Position numbers and translations under genes: made by a program. From NCBI GenBank assembly GCA_028753945.1, contig JAPNXP010000013.1, positions 4,527,501-4,591,500 on the forward strand: a stretch of DNA of 64,000 nucleotides, given 5' to 3'. The notes under the pieces are model-generated. The model was not told the origin of the DNA and made no database searches. It saw only the letters and a program-made list of their open reading frames with translations. This document shows, piece by piece, positions 29,301-39,150 of this stretch (within the stretch, counting starts at the first letter, position 1; each line of letters starts with the position of its first letter). This DNA is from Hexactinellida sp. DTS-2022 (lineage: Eukaryota > Porifera > Hexactinellida).

Positions 29301-29521
29301 CACAGACGGCTCAGCCCGAGGCCCACATTAACTCTGTTTGTAGATCTGTCTATAACCCGGGAATTGTCTCGAATATTTCTCTCACACCTTCACGAGATAG
29401 AGTTACAGAGTCTCTACCAACTCTAGAATCGGAGAAATCGATTCAAATCCCTAAAGATAAGTGTATTCAACCTGTTGTTGCCACAAGTTCTGATTCTGAT
29501 TCTGATTCTGACTCTGATTAA
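26342..29521 (+). CDS. Array gene 1: three Cys-rich modules plus a degraded NADAR-like domain
   Basis: 1059 residues, one exon. Cys-rich modules lie at about 43-165, 230-352 and 733-848, each with TDxGxIPR, GCxWC, a CC/C pair, EW(C/A), CxxxGC, CC...H and a closing WY. A 370-residue polar linker separates modules 2 and 3 and contains a block (YQLPADYKCPFDIAQTDN) repeated inside the same linker and again in the tail of gene 2. The last module runs into a NADAR-like region (about 856-985: FYEFSNYFPS ...). It lacks the Glu of the EHYFQ motif (here VYHYLCA) and the whole WGDGG...GxNxLG loop, so catalysis is unlikely. The third module and NADAR stretch (28480-29310) are far richer in GC than the rest. 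The tail ends in (SD)n. Likely zinc-binding; function unknown. Confidence 0.85.
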   Translation: MANISEWDPFLSYWGSYCKYSTLPGEDQEELAYSEGLLSTLCYETDVGCIPRGIKLDSRGIRPKFGDRENWNKQIEGCYWCVDDGTSWRGICCSKVCLFYLHDWCVERIEYFTKKRFCRLPGCGESINREHLYCDANHKAEFLLAFPQWVDHRSIVKNVISTGPTWYCKTLPIATLDRKAGNPNFSKKSQIQQKTNSPLPRHKPDRKHTSESDPFSMDFPNALLSKMIFKTDIGPIPRQDITEQHLSSPFSSSPNWLREIAGCVRCGNKSITESGDGNFCTFRCYLLFYEWARSLVESLTGARLCRDTGCDKPAGEGFGCCSREHAKALEVKYSQVKYGDFEKLTVLCPYWYKKCDFPNDIAKTKLFAKSSKQIRLPPAPLNISGTAPVNLLSHSLPIPSGVPSRDIYKTDAPMESTEQIQLKAPFKANTNDNFIIEESTTLPEPEISQDVNNSGIIENLFLANTPKPKHEMDTNNPVYSNYNNPFSPSNLGITPAVAKYQLPADYKCPFDIAQTDNIETEYGNESFSNKFARVEFENTNQTNINSPNQSPLIHPLGATTTRISKPFVQSDDVPDLHISGQKTSEKESMDTQASSDNTGTANHAMQVEAPSSKLSETHDPITIPKKGSRSGSKDSYANYQLPADYKSPFEIPQTDNMDTELGITSPQFPSHSTKLTTPIDARATPATAAHSSINTAPSLRLQKSQSLMEPAHSALPDIYPFSLSAQLTGALSRHTDVGAIPRPRAPREPSLPGNWATAIAGCHWCRLSNASFHELTCGRRCWLLFHEWCVRKIESSCGARLCALPGCENSRAGGCACCSLEHIRDLAELRGCAHLGTEDEVELVLGPSWYSDLSAIHFSRTGAFYEFSNYFPSLLLLEGSIWPTVYHYLCARALVGTPYSNHISRMECVKELEMWMKRRTCAKWARADCSGARAGDTRRALLAKFQQNSVLRGLLLRTGRRPLVCRDSSLGDLLVRVRERLETQRFPQTAQPEAHINSVCRSVYNPGIVSNISLTPSRDRVTESLPTLESEKSIQIPKDKCIQPVVATSSDSDSDSDSD

Positions 29522-29875
29522 TTATGGTAAGGCCTCTTTTTAGTAATTTTATATGAAATATTCATTCTTACTGGTCTTTAGATTTTGTTATTTATATATT
29601 AAGTATTTGTTTTATACTTTCGATATCTTAGCATGGAATCTCTTTGGATTTTCTATTTCTCGTAAGCTCATATATTTTATTGGCCAAGTTCCCTTAGTAT
29701 TTCGATAATATTCGTTATGAGTTATACAGTGAGATCAGTAGCTTTCCAACGAAACTGGTTTCTTCTGGTACATTTGTTCTATTCATTAAGTGTGAATTAT
29801 TTCTGAAGCCAATTGCCATCCATGAGTTTCATAAATTATTTATATTTCTAGATTATTTATTTATTTATTTATTTT
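29522..29875. other. Spacer between array genes 1 and 2
   Basis: About 350 bp, AT-rich, ending in an ATTT microsatellite (ATTTATTTATTTATTT) directly before the gene 2 ATG. Confidence 0.5.
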
Positions 29876-32656
29876 ATGGCTGATTGGGGCCCATTTCTGT
29901 CCTACTGGGGTACCTACTGTAAGGATGCATTAATGGGTAGCGATACAAGAATCGCGTTCTCAGAGGCTCTGCTGCGCACTCTCTACTACGAAACAGATGT
30001 GGGCTCAATTCCTCGCGGCATTAAGGTGGACCCTCGAGGGATGGGACCCAAGTTTGGTGATTTTGAGAATTGGAGTAAGCAAATACAAGGTTGTTATTGG
30101 TGCATGGATGATAACACTGATTGGAATGGTGTTTGTTGTGGAAGAGAATGTCTCTATTTCTTGCACGAGTGGTGTATCGAGAGAGCTCTGCACTTCACTA
30201 CAGATAGGATTTGCAGACTCCCTGGGTGTGACAAGATTGCTTATAAAGCTAACAGTATATACTGCGGTGAAGAACATCGGGCTAAATTTGATTGTGCATT
30301 TCCTAAATGGACAGATAGTAAGAGCACTGGTTTAAAAACTATAATTCGTGCAGGCCCTACTTGGTATCGACAGGATTCTAGCAAAAACTGTACAACTTCA
30401 AGTGAAAGTAGCTCACCGATTCCGTCTAAGCATAGTTATAATCTTAGAAGTGGATCAGCAAACAATTCTTTTCAGTCACAATCAACCGAGGTTAAATCCG
30501 GGGGTAACTTCCCATTGGAATTCCGTAATATTTTGATTCATAATACGGATATTGGCATTATTCCCCGTAAATTCCCTACTGGAGAAGATCTCGCTTCTAA
30601 ATATTCCCAAAGTCCAAATTGGTCAGCTGAGATTAAAGGGTGCCACTATTGTGGAAGACCAGAAATGAAAAATCCAATTAATGACATTTTTTGCCGTCTA
30701 CGTTGTTATTTGCTATTCTATGAGTGGTGCCGCACAAAAGTAGAATCTATGGCCAACGTAAGATTCTGTCAATACCCAGAATGTCCTCGGAAAGCATCAG
30801 TTAGATTCCAGTGTTGCAACAAAGAACATGCTATCAAGATTAAGGAGCTTTACTCAGAAAATAAAATTAACAACATTGAGCAAATTATAAGTGTAGCACC
30901 TAAATGGTATACAAAGTCTGACACCCCACATGAACTGGTTCCTCTAATTTCTCATTCACAAACTAATAATAATTATAACCCACATCTAACTCCTATTCAG
31001 CAGAGCCCTACGATTAATTATGTACTCTGTCCGGAAATGACCTTGCTTCTCTATTACAATACAGATATTGGTCCAATACCTAGAGAAATCCGCATGTATT
31101 TAGATAAACTCCCGAGAGAACCACCTTCCCAAAATTGGTGCGTACAAATCAGCATGTGCTATTGGTGTGGCCTGAAACCTCCTTCAATCCATCGTATGGC
31201 TTGTTCTAACAAGTGTTTGTTTCTCTTCATTGAATGGTTGCATATGAAATATGAAATGATCACGACGAAGAAATTTTGCAAGTACGTAGGCTGTACCGCT
31301 CATCGTTCTTTCGGTTTCCAGTGCTGTAACCGAGAGCACTCGATTGTTTATGAATCTTCTTTCAAAGAATATTTTCCATTGCTAAGACATACGGAATTCG
31401 CCTTGGGGCCCATGTGGTACAATGACTTTGCACGTAAGAGGATTGAGTTTTATAATAGAGAAGACCCATTTTATGAATTAACTAATTTCTTTCCCTGTGA
31501 TAGTCTCTCTCTTAACAAAGTACAGTGGAAAACGACTGAACATTATTTCCAAGCAATGAAGTTTTATGGCACTCCATATTTTTATTACGTCAGCACTCTG
31601 TCGTCCCCAAGAGATGCTTTTTCATTTTCGCGGAAACCTGAAGCTATGAAATGGATCCACCCCTGCTGGCATAACGTAAAACAAAAGGTGATGTTAAACG
31701 CGCTAAGAGCAAAGTTTTCGAACAACTTCTTTGCTCGTATACTTTTGAGAACTGGTGATGCTACTTTAATCGAGCACACTAAGAACGATAAATTCTGGGG
31801 AGATGGTGGTGACGGAAGCGGTGAGAACAAGTTAGGTATCTTGTTAATGCGTGTGAGATCCGAACTCCGATTCACAGATATTCAGAATCCTCAGCCCAAA
31901 CCTATTCCCATACAGCCTAGCATCCAGCAACAATGTAATTTCAATGCACTTCGCCAGGAAGTTAATAAACAAATTCAATCAACAGCTCCTCACGAAGGAA
32001 ATACTAACAGTACATTTAAGTTAGAGAAAATTACATTTTTCCCAGAAAAACCTAAACTACCACAGAAAGATAAGGCCACAGCTGATAATATTGCCAAACA
32101 ATCTGAAAATAATCCAGGCTTTATCGCAAATCTAGTTAATATTAATAATACTTCAAAACCAAACAACGATTCGAATACAAATAATCCAGTTTATTCTAGT
32201 TCGTATAATCCATTTAGTCCATCTAATTTGGGTATTACATCTGGTGTAGCCAAATACCAACTGCCAGCTGATTATAAATGTCCTTTCGACATAGCACAAA
32301 CAGATAACATGGATACTGAATATGGAAATGAAACATTTTCAAACAAATTTGCTCGTATTGATTTTGAGAATGATCAAACTAAGTATATCAACTCTCCTAA
32401 TCAAAGTTCAATTATACATCCTCTTGGTGCAACCACTATATCTAGCAAACCTTTTGTGCAAAGTGACGATGTTAAAGATTTGCATATATCGGAAAAGAAG
32501 ACTAGTGAAAAGGAATCGATGGACACACAAGCGAGCAGTGATAACACAGGAACAGACAATCATGCCATGCAAGTTGAAGGACCATCATCTAAATTATCTG
32601 ATAAACATTTCTCTGGACCGAGCTCTGCTATTCCTATTAGTAATTCATTTAAATAA
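29876..32656 (+). CDS. Array gene 2: three Cys-rich modules plus NADAR domain
   Basis: 926 residues, one exon. Modules lie at about 39-160, 224-343 and 396-513; the NADAR domain at 520-665. NADAR hallmarks are intact: FYNREDPFYELTNFFPC, TTEHYFQAMKF, a long helix before LLRTGDATLIEHT, then FWGDGGDGSGENKLGILLMR. Known NADAR enzymes cleave N-glycosidic bonds: YbiA/COG3236 acts on riboflavin intermediates, others remove ADP-ribose from guanine in DNA. This one could act on either kind of substrate; the modules, with 9-11 Cys/His each, probably bind zinc. The 260-residue tail is Asn/Ser-rich, and its last part is nearly the linker of gene 1. The start resembles gene 1 (MADWGPFLSYWG against MANISEWDPFLSYWG). 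Confidence 0.9.
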   Translation: MADWGPFLSYWGTYCKDALMGSDTRIAFSEALLRTLYYETDVGSIPRGIKVDPRGMGPKFGDFENWSKQIQGCYWCMDDNTDWNGVCCGRECLYFLHEWCIERALHFTTDRICRLPGCDKIAYKANSIYCGEEHRAKFDCAFPKWTDSKSTGLKTIIRAGPTWYRQDSSKNCTTSSESSSPIPSKHSYNLRSGSANNSFQSQSTEVKSGGNFPLEFRNILIHNTDIGIIPRKFPTGEDLASKYSQSPNWSAEIKGCHYCGRPEMKNPINDIFCRLRCYLLFYEWCRTKVESMANVRFCQYPECPRKASVRFQCCNKEHAIKIKELYSENKINNIEQIISVAPKWYTKSDTPHELVPLISHSQTNNNYNPHLTPIQQSPTINYVLCPEMTLLLYYNTDIGPIPREIRMYLDKLPREPPSQNWCVQISMCYWCGLKPPSIHRMACSNKCLFLFIEWLHMKYEMITTKKFCKYVGCTAHRSFGFQCCNREHSIVYESSFKEYFPLLRHTEFALGPMWYNDFARKRIEFYNREDPFYELTNFFPCDSLSLNKVQWKTTEHYFQAMKFYGTPYFYYVSTLSSPRDAFSFSRKPEAMKWIHPCWHNVKQKVMLNALRAKFSNNFFARILLRTGDATLIEHTKNDKFWGDGGDGSGENKLGILLMRVRSELRFTDIQNPQPKPIPIQPSIQQQCNFNALRQEVNKQIQSTAPHEGNTNSTFKLEKITFFPEKPKLPQKDKATADNIAKQSENNPGFIANLVNINNTSKPNNDSNTNNPVYSSSYNPFSPSNLGITSGVAKYQLPADYKCPFDIAQTDNMDTEYGNETFSNKFARIDFENDQTKYINSPNQSSIIHPLGATTISSKPFVQSDDVKDLHISEKKTSEKESMDTQASSDNTGTDNHAMQVEGPSSKLSDKHFSGPSSAIPISNSFK

Positions 32657-33087
32657 TATTATTCTCAGTAAACAAAGATCAGCAAGAAATTTTGAGGAAT
32701 CGATAATTAAATACTTTAATTTGAACATTATTTGACTTTTATAGTTAAATTTATTTAGAAAATATTTTGATGTTAATATAAACTTTGATGTTAACAAACT
32801 GAGTTAGCGGTAATGTATTGTTGTTTACTTAGTATCTTAGTTGGAGGCTTGGAGCTAAATTATATTTTATTCATTTATATTGTTCTTGTATACCTTTTGA
32901 GAAACCTATGATATACTGGATTAGTTTTGTACAATGTATCTAATTATTTAATATTTGCTAAGATTGTCAAATTATATTCGTGTGGATAATATATTATTAT
33001 GAATTCTAACTTTATTTTATTATATTCCTATTTTACACTTGAATATTGTTTATTACGTGTTCCACATTTTGTTGATTCTTTTTAGAG
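32657..33087. other. Spacer between array genes 2 and 3
   Basis: About 430 bp of AT-rich DNA. Ends TTCTTTTTAG two bases before the ATG of gene 3, an acceptor-like word. Confidence 0.5.
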
Positions 33088-35373
33088 ATGGCATCTAAAT
33101 CCCAAATTTTTACGGATAATTGGAAAAAGTTGATTAAACGTGATAAAAATAATTTCTTTGAGTTTTCTGGAACACTATTACAATCACTATGTTACAAAAC
33201 TGATGTTGGTCCAATTCCTCGCGGCATAGAAATTGCATTTCCACCTCCAGAATACGCTGACAACTCGAATTGGGTTAAAAAAATCGTTGGTTGTTACTGG
33301 TGTGGTATTAGTAATAAGAACAGTCAGCCTATATGTTGTTCAAGGTCATGTCTGTATCTTCTTTACGAATGGTGCATTGAAAGACTGGAAGTTATCACCG
33401 GTCAGAGGTTATGCAAGTTACCTGGTTGCAATAATTCTGTAAAATCACATACTGTTTATGTTTGTTGCAGCCCTAAACATAAGAGTGAATACAATAAATT
33501 GTTTCAAGAATTTCCCAAATCTAAAATCAAAGAAATACAGAATTTCCCTAAGTGGTATAATCGGGATTTGAATGCTAAGATGCCCAAACAACAACCAAAT
33601 CTACATAGTAGTACAATGAAGAATTCCATTCAGCCAAAACCATCTCCGTTACCTAACATGGATTTACCACCTAAGATTAAGGAACATTTGATATACGATA
33701 CTGACGTCGGGCCTATCCCTCGCTCATCTAAAATTGAAGAACATCTTAGGTCACGATTTTCTAGCTCACCAAACTGGCTCTATGAAATCTCCGGGTGTTA
33801 TCAGTGTCTTAATGTTGTTAAAGAAAAGAGAGAATTCCTATGCTCCAGGTTTTGTTACATAATATTTAACGAATGGTGTAGACGAAAAGTATCAGATTGT
33901 ATTAATGAAGAATATTGTAAATATCCTGGGTGTGGGAAGAAGGCAATTGGCAACATGTTTTGTGGTAAGGATCATAAACGTGAAATAAAGAAGAAATTTC
34001 CTTATTTGATTTCTCCAGATTGTTTGTCAAAAGTCGATAAAGGGCCTAATTGGTACACACGGGAGAATCCTCAATTTCCTTCTAAACAATGTAAAATAGA
34101 ATCTTCTTCCCGCAAGCCTAATGTTTTACAAATTCTTAGGAAAGAATCAGTGTTTTCATGTATGTTAACTAAGTTCCTATTTGAGAAATGTGATGTTGGT
34201 CCTATCCCAAGAAAACTATTTGAACTGATTCCAGATATGTATTCTCATGGCGGATTAAAGAATGGTAACTTTAATGCGATTATTCCCGGCTGTTATTGGT
34301 GTTGTGAGAGCGACCAATCGATTCGCGGCATAGCTTGCTCCAATGTTTGTTTCTTTCTATTTAACGAATGGTGCCATAAAAAATACCAACTGTTTAATTC
34401 TAAACAATTATGCAAATTTCCTCAATGTGAAATTACAGTTAGTTTTGGTAAGGATTGTTGTAAAAAAGAACACAGCGATAAATACAATGACACTTTCGTT
34501 ACGAAGTATTATTCACAATTAAAAAGTACAAATTATGCTTTAGGCCCTAAATGGTATTTGGATACAACCTCAAATCACATAGATTTCTATAACAGAGAAG
34601 ATCCATTCTATGAATTTACGAATTTCATTGTTTGCCCGATTCTAATTATTGACAATAACAGCTGGCCCACTACTGAACACTACTTTCAAGCTCAAAAGTT
34701 TGTAGGGACGCCGCACTGTGAATTTATTCGCAGGCTCAGTGCTCCAAGGGAAGCATTCGAGTATTCTCGGCGTCATAATGTTCAAATGTGGATTCGCTCC
34801 GATTGGGGTAGAGTAAAGGAATTTGTCATGTTAAAAGCGCTAGAAGAAAAGTTCAACCAAAACAAACATTTCAAAGACTTGTTAATCCGTACCGGAGACA
34901 AAAAGCTTTACGAACACACGAATATCGACCGATTCTGGGGAGATGGTGGCGATAGGAAGGGACAGAACAAGTTAGGCATGTTACTAATGCAGGTAAGATT
35001 TGAGCTGCATGGAAGAGAGAGCTTTCTCCCTGGGTTTTTGAGTTATCTAACTCTTGATGGCAGAAATGATCAGACTCAAAGTGATATTAACAAAGGACAA
35101 GATTTAACAGGAAATAATGATAGCAATTATCTGACTGTGTCTGATCAATATCCAACTTCTCCTCATGGTGCCACCCCATACGTTTCTACAATGCAATATT
35201 CTAATAATCTCCAGGTGCAACCGTACAATAACTTCTCACCAACATCTAACCAATTTCAAATGCAATCCCAAATGTGTACAGCTAGAAATAATAATCCTTT
35301 TGTTGAACAGTTTCAACCCCACTGTTTCAAGCCAGAAGCCTTTGAACCCTCCAATCCGTTTGCTAAAATGTAA
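33088..35373 (+). CDS. Array gene 3: three Cys-rich modules plus NADAR domain
   Basis: 761 residues, one exon, low GC throughout. Modules at about 38-155, 205-320 and 368-488; NADAR at 497-640 with FYNREDPFYEFTNF, TTEHYFQAQKF, LLIRTGDKKLYEHT and FWGDGGDRKGQNKLGMLLMQ, all expected active-site elements. The second module has GCYQC instead of GCYWC and CG instead of CC before its His, yet keeps enough ligands for zinc. Linkers are short (about 50 residues), so this is the most compact full-length member. The tail (641-761) is Gln/Asn/Ser-rich and ends with ALEPSNPFAKM-like polar sequence. No signal peptide or membrane segment, so cytosolic or nuclear. Confidence 0.9.
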   Translation: MASKSQIFTDNWKKLIKRDKNNFFEFSGTLLQSLCYKTDVGPIPRGIEIAFPPPEYADNSNWVKKIVGCYWCGISNKNSQPICCSRSCLYLLYEWCIERLEVITGQRLCKLPGCNNSVKSHTVYVCCSPKHKSEYNKLFQEFPKSKIKEIQNFPKWYNRDLNAKMPKQQPNLHSSTMKNSIQPKPSPLPNMDLPPKIKEHLIYDTDVGPIPRSSKIEEHLRSRFSSSPNWLYEISGCYQCLNVVKEKREFLCSRFCYIIFNEWCRRKVSDCINEEYCKYPGCGKKAIGNMFCGKDHKREIKKKFPYLISPDCLSKVDKGPNWYTRENPQFPSKQCKIESSSRKPNVLQILRKESVFSCMLTKFLFEKCDVGPIPRKLFELIPDMYSHGGLKNGNFNAIIPGCYWCCESDQSIRGIACSNVCFFLFNEWCHKKYQLFNSKQLCKFPQCEITVSFGKDCCKKEHSDKYNDTFVTKYYSQLKSTNYALGPKWYLDTTSNHIDFYNREDPFYEFTNFIVCPILIIDNNSWPTTEHYFQAQKFVGTPHCEFIRRLSAPREAFEYSRRHNVQMWIRSDWGRVKEFVMLKALEEKFNQNKHFKDLLIRTGDKKLYEHTNIDRFWGDGGDRKGQNKLGMLLMQVRFELHGRESFLPGFLSYLTLDGRNDQTQSDINKGQDLTGNNDSNYLTVSDQYPTSPHGATPYVSTMQYSNNLQVQPYNNFSPTSNQFQMQSQMCTARNNNPFVEQFQPHCFKPEAFEPSNPFAKM

Positions 35374-35852
35374 TCTAAAATTTCGGATTATATTCAGAAT
35401 TTATTTTATTTTATGCATACATTAGTTACTTTAATTTCTTTAACCCATACAAACAGAAATTTTTGTATAATTTTGTGACAAATACTAATTTTTAGGCGTA
35501 CTATATTAGCTTTTTCTTAAACCACGTTACTTTTCTTGCAAGTTCATCCACGTCTAACAAGTATTGGGATCTTTTATACACAAATACACGTATTTGAGAT
35601 AACGACCTAATTTTAGTATTATACGTAGTATGTGATCATGTTCACTTTCGAACCCATTTAGTGCAGGGACCAATTAGAAATATTCGATTACCTTTAACTT
35701 GGTCGATTCAATTGGGACTCTTTCGTTTATAAACCATTGTATTTATAGGACCCTTTTCAGAGTGTTTGCTCAGTTTTTATATGGAATTTGGTATGATTAA
35801 AAACATTCAAATTGGGATCTATATTAATTGAGTTATTGCACAGTTTAGTATC
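35374..35852. other. Spacer between array genes 3 and 4
   Basis: About 480 bp, AT-rich, no coding frame or element seen. Confidence 0.5.
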
Positions 35853-38498
35853 ATGGCATCGAGTAATTTTTCCTTTGTGGCTCGCTGGATAAGATGGGTC
35901 AGAGATCAGGCAGGTTATACCACAAAGAGACACGAGATAGACTTTTCAGAAGGACTGCTTGAAACTCTCTATTATGAGACGGATATAGGCTCTATACCTA
36001 GAGGAGCTGAGACAGATATTCCTCCCAAATACAAGAATAATCCTAACTGGAATAAGCGTATCTCAGGCTGTTATTGGTGTATGAGAGATAGAACACATGT
36101 TCAAGGAATTTGTTGTTCCAAGATTTGCATTTACTATCTGCATGAGTGGTGTGTTGAGAGAATGCAGTTATTCCAGAAAAGGAGATTCTGTAGGCGACCT
36201 GGCTGTGAGAAGTCTCCCGCTCAAGATCATATTTGCTGTAGTAGAACTCATCACAGTCAGTATACTGAATTGTACACATGGGTTGGTGAAGCACAACTTA
36301 ATATGTTGGTATCAAAAGGCCCTGCCTGGTATAACAATGAACTAAGCTTTAACTCTGACACCCAAATAGTACAGAGTAACCCTTTCATCTCTACATCTTC
36401 TACTAGTGACTCTGCAACAATGGATTTAGCGACAGAGCTCAAAGCCGCTCTCATATTCTACACAGACGTGGGGCCTGTTCCCAGGGCCTATAAGAAGACG
36501 GAGCATTCTGTCTCTCAGCTCTCCGACTGCATTAACTGGAGAGCTGACGTCACAGGCTGCTATCTGTGCGGAGGACACGTTACACAGAGATGCGAATATC
36601 TCTGTTCTGAGAAATGCTATTTTGTATTCAATGAGTGGTGTAGGTTAAAGGTTGTTGATGCCAATAAGACGGAATTCTGTGAATACCCTGGCTGTGGTAA
36701 AAAGCCTCAAGCAGGGGGGTACCCTACCTGTAGCAAAGAGCATTTTGAGAAGAGAAATAATTTTCTCGCCAGTAACGAGGGTTATAGGTTATTAAAACAA
36801 GGTCCTCATTGGTATAAAAGTACTACACAAAGTAATTCAATTGGTGCTGTGAATACAACTACACATCAAAATCAAACAAACTCGCATCATGATAGCCCAG
36901 TTAACCCATCCGACCCATTTAACATTAAATTTCTGTTTTCTCGCACCCTAACAGAGTGGATGTATAAAGAGAGCGATATCGGCCCGATTCCAAGGTCCCT
37001 CCTACAGATTCCTTACATCGGAGATAAGAACAAACCAACAAATTCCAACTGGAATACAATGTTACCATCATGCTACTGGTGCTGTGGGGGTAGCACACTG
37101 TCTGTACATAGTATAGCGTGCTGCGAAGAGTGCTTCTTCCTATTCAATGAGTGGTGCCATAAGCAGTACAATATAGCTACTTTCAAGCAGATCTGCAAAT
37201 ATCTACATTGTGAAAGCCCGCTTAGCTCAAAGAGAGATTGTTGTTACGAGCACACAAGTAGCTACTCGTCTTTGAAGCAAAAGTTTGTGCATCTGTTGAA
37301 TAGCAGTGACTTCGCTCTTGGACCCAAATGGTATTCTAACAAATCCGTTAAACACATCGACTTCTACAACAGAGAGGATCCGTTCTACGAATTCACAAAC
37401 TTCTTTCCCTGCACCAAACTCACAATAGACCGAAAGGTGTGGAAAACCGCAGAGCATTATTTCCAGGCTCAGAAGTTTATCGGCTCTCCTCATATGGAGT
37501 GTGTACGTATGATGAATACCCCGCGTGACACCTTCCAATACACGCGACGAGCCTCTGTCCAGAGGTGGATCAGGCCCGACTGGACTGCGGTTAAGGAGGC
37601 TGTGATGCTGAGAGCGCTAGAGGCTAAGTTTAGCCAGAACGAGAGCCTAGCCCAGCTGTTGATACGAACTGGAGATATGCGCTTGTACGAGCACACCAGG
37701 AACGATGCATTCTGGGGAGACGGGGGAGATAGAAAGGGGCAGAACAAGCTGGGACAGCTGCTCGCGCAGGTGAGGTTCGATCTACAGAGCAAGTGTCCCT
37801 TCCTGCCCTCTAAACTGGAGCACATCCAGTTAAGCACTTATCAGTCAGTATCGCCTGTTATGCATGTGTCAAATAGCGCAGGTACCAATCTCAGTTCTTG
37901 TGCCACTGGAGATGGGACAGGTTTCCAGAGGGTGAGGCGTCCTGTTGAGGTTCCCCATGGGGCCACACCACGCGGAACTAATGTGGATACTATATCCCAA
38001 ATTCCCCGCAGTCAGAAACACTCTTCAGAAGAGAGTATGTCTAGTTATAACACAGGCAATACTCTATCTTGTAATGGGACTAGTCCCAAGGTTTTGTATA
38101 GCAACTATGATACACAGAACATTCCTACCTCAATTAATACCACTCCATCACATACTAGAGATTATTCATATAATAATGCCACACCTTGCAGCAGCTCACG
38201 CAGCCACAATACCAACACAACTCAGCCCCAACATTATCAATCCAAGATAAGAGAACAACCGCTTCATTCGAACACTGCAAATCCTGGATTTAATGTAAAG
38301 AATAAGATCTCGCAATTTGAGGATAAGAGTCAACATCAACAAAATGATCACGGCAGAAACACTATTCCTTTCAATAATAATTATCCCTCTAGAGAATCGG
38401 GTCCGCATAGCACTAATACAGCCAGTACTTCTTCAGCTAGCGCACCGTCTCTTCATGCCCAACCACACATGACACTCAAACATTATACTAAAGACTAA
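35853..38498 (+). CDS. Array gene 4: three Cys-rich modules plus NADAR domain
   Basis: 881 residues, one exon. Modules at about 43-157, 204-318 and 375-491; NADAR at 503-645 with FYNREDPFYEFTNFFPC, TAEHYFQAQKF, LLIRTGDMRLYEHT and FWGDGGDRKGQNKLGQLLAQ. The NADAR domain is nearest to that of gene 3. The tail of about 235 residues is Ser/Thr/Asn/His-rich and probably disordered. Base composition changes along the gene: the third-module to NADAR part from about 37.4 to 37.8 kb is GC-rich, the rest AT-rich, as in genes 1 and 5. Catalytic set complete, so an active glycosidase or ADP-ribosyl-hydrolase is plausible. Substrate unknown. Confidence 0.9.
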   Translation: MASSNFSFVARWIRWVRDQAGYTTKRHEIDFSEGLLETLYYETDIGSIPRGAETDIPPKYKNNPNWNKRISGCYWCMRDRTHVQGICCSKICIYYLHEWCVERMQLFQKRRFCRRPGCEKSPAQDHICCSRTHHSQYTELYTWVGEAQLNMLVSKGPAWYNNELSFNSDTQIVQSNPFISTSSTSDSATMDLATELKAALIFYTDVGPVPRAYKKTEHSVSQLSDCINWRADVTGCYLCGGHVTQRCEYLCSEKCYFVFNEWCRLKVVDANKTEFCEYPGCGKKPQAGGYPTCSKEHFEKRNNFLASNEGYRLLKQGPHWYKSTTQSNSIGAVNTTTHQNQTNSHHDSPVNPSDPFNIKFLFSRTLTEWMYKESDIGPIPRSLLQIPYIGDKNKPTNSNWNTMLPSCYWCCGGSTLSVHSIACCEECFFLFNEWCHKQYNIATFKQICKYLHCESPLSSKRDCCYEHTSSYSSLKQKFVHLLNSSDFALGPKWYSNKSVKHIDFYNREDPFYEFTNFFPCTKLTIDRKVWKTAEHYFQAQKFIGSPHMECVRMMNTPRDTFQYTRRASVQRWIRPDWTAVKEAVMLRALEAKFSQNESLAQLLIRTGDMRLYEHTRNDAFWGDGGDRKGQNKLGQLLAQVRFDLQSKCPFLPSKLEHIQLSTYQSVSPVMHVSNSAGTNLSSCATGDGTGFQRVRRPVEVPHGATPRGTNVDTISQIPRSQKHSSEESMSSYNTGNTLSCNGTSPKVLYSNYDTQNIPTSINTTPSHTRDYSYNNATPCSSSRSHNTNTTQPQHYQSKIREQPLHSNTANPGFNVKNKISQFEDKSQHQQNDHGRNTIPFNNNYPSRESGPHSTNTASTSSASAPSLHAQPHMTLKHYTKD

Positions 38499-39150
38499 AT
38501 TCTTTAATTAAAACGCTCCGCTTGATACAACATTATTATTTTAATCTCGACTAATGCTAGTTAATTTCAAAAATTTTCTTTTGATTATAAATTAATAAAG
38601 ATATCTTTTATTCCTTTTAAACATTTCTATAATTGCTTATTAATTAATATTAATGTTAAAAATAAACAGGTTGAAACCGCTTCAACTAAATACGTATTTA
38701 ACTAAACCAAACAGTGATAATCAGTTGACCAAATAGTTATTAAACAAGTATTAATTTATATAGTTACTACTGAACATTTAACATGTAGCGATTGTTTTGG
38801 TTAAATAAAGCGTAATACGATTACTCTAAGCCACGTACAAGTAGAACCTCGATGGTACGAACACAAGGGGAGCGTCAAAATGCGTTAACCTTATCCAGGA
38901 TTCGTAATAAGCGGTGTCATTTGTATTGAAAATGCCAAATTCTGATATATAGTATATTCGGAAACCAACCGATTATTTGACAAATAGCATTTGATCAAAA
39001 CGAATATTGAATTAAGGCTCGACCCGCAATTTGAAAATGAAATTCCATTTGATGTTATAAAACTTAGATTTTAGTTTAATCGATTGTAACTAACTATAGT
39101 AATTCTTGGTTTTATATATTGTTCATTTAGCTAGTTATTACAAGCCAATA
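38499..39150. other. Spacer between array genes 4 and 5
   Basis: About 650 bp, AT-rich, holding one partial CAGT-type element. The last 30 bases before the gene 5 ATG are nearly the same as those before gene 7. Confidence 0.5.
38837..38935. repeat. Partial MITE-like element, CAGTAGAACCTCGTT family
   Basis: Starts AAGTAGAACCTCGATGG-TACGAACAC and continues with CCTTATCCAGGATTCGTAAT, matching the element at 47750-47894 in the same orientation. The far end is missing. Confidence 0.6.
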
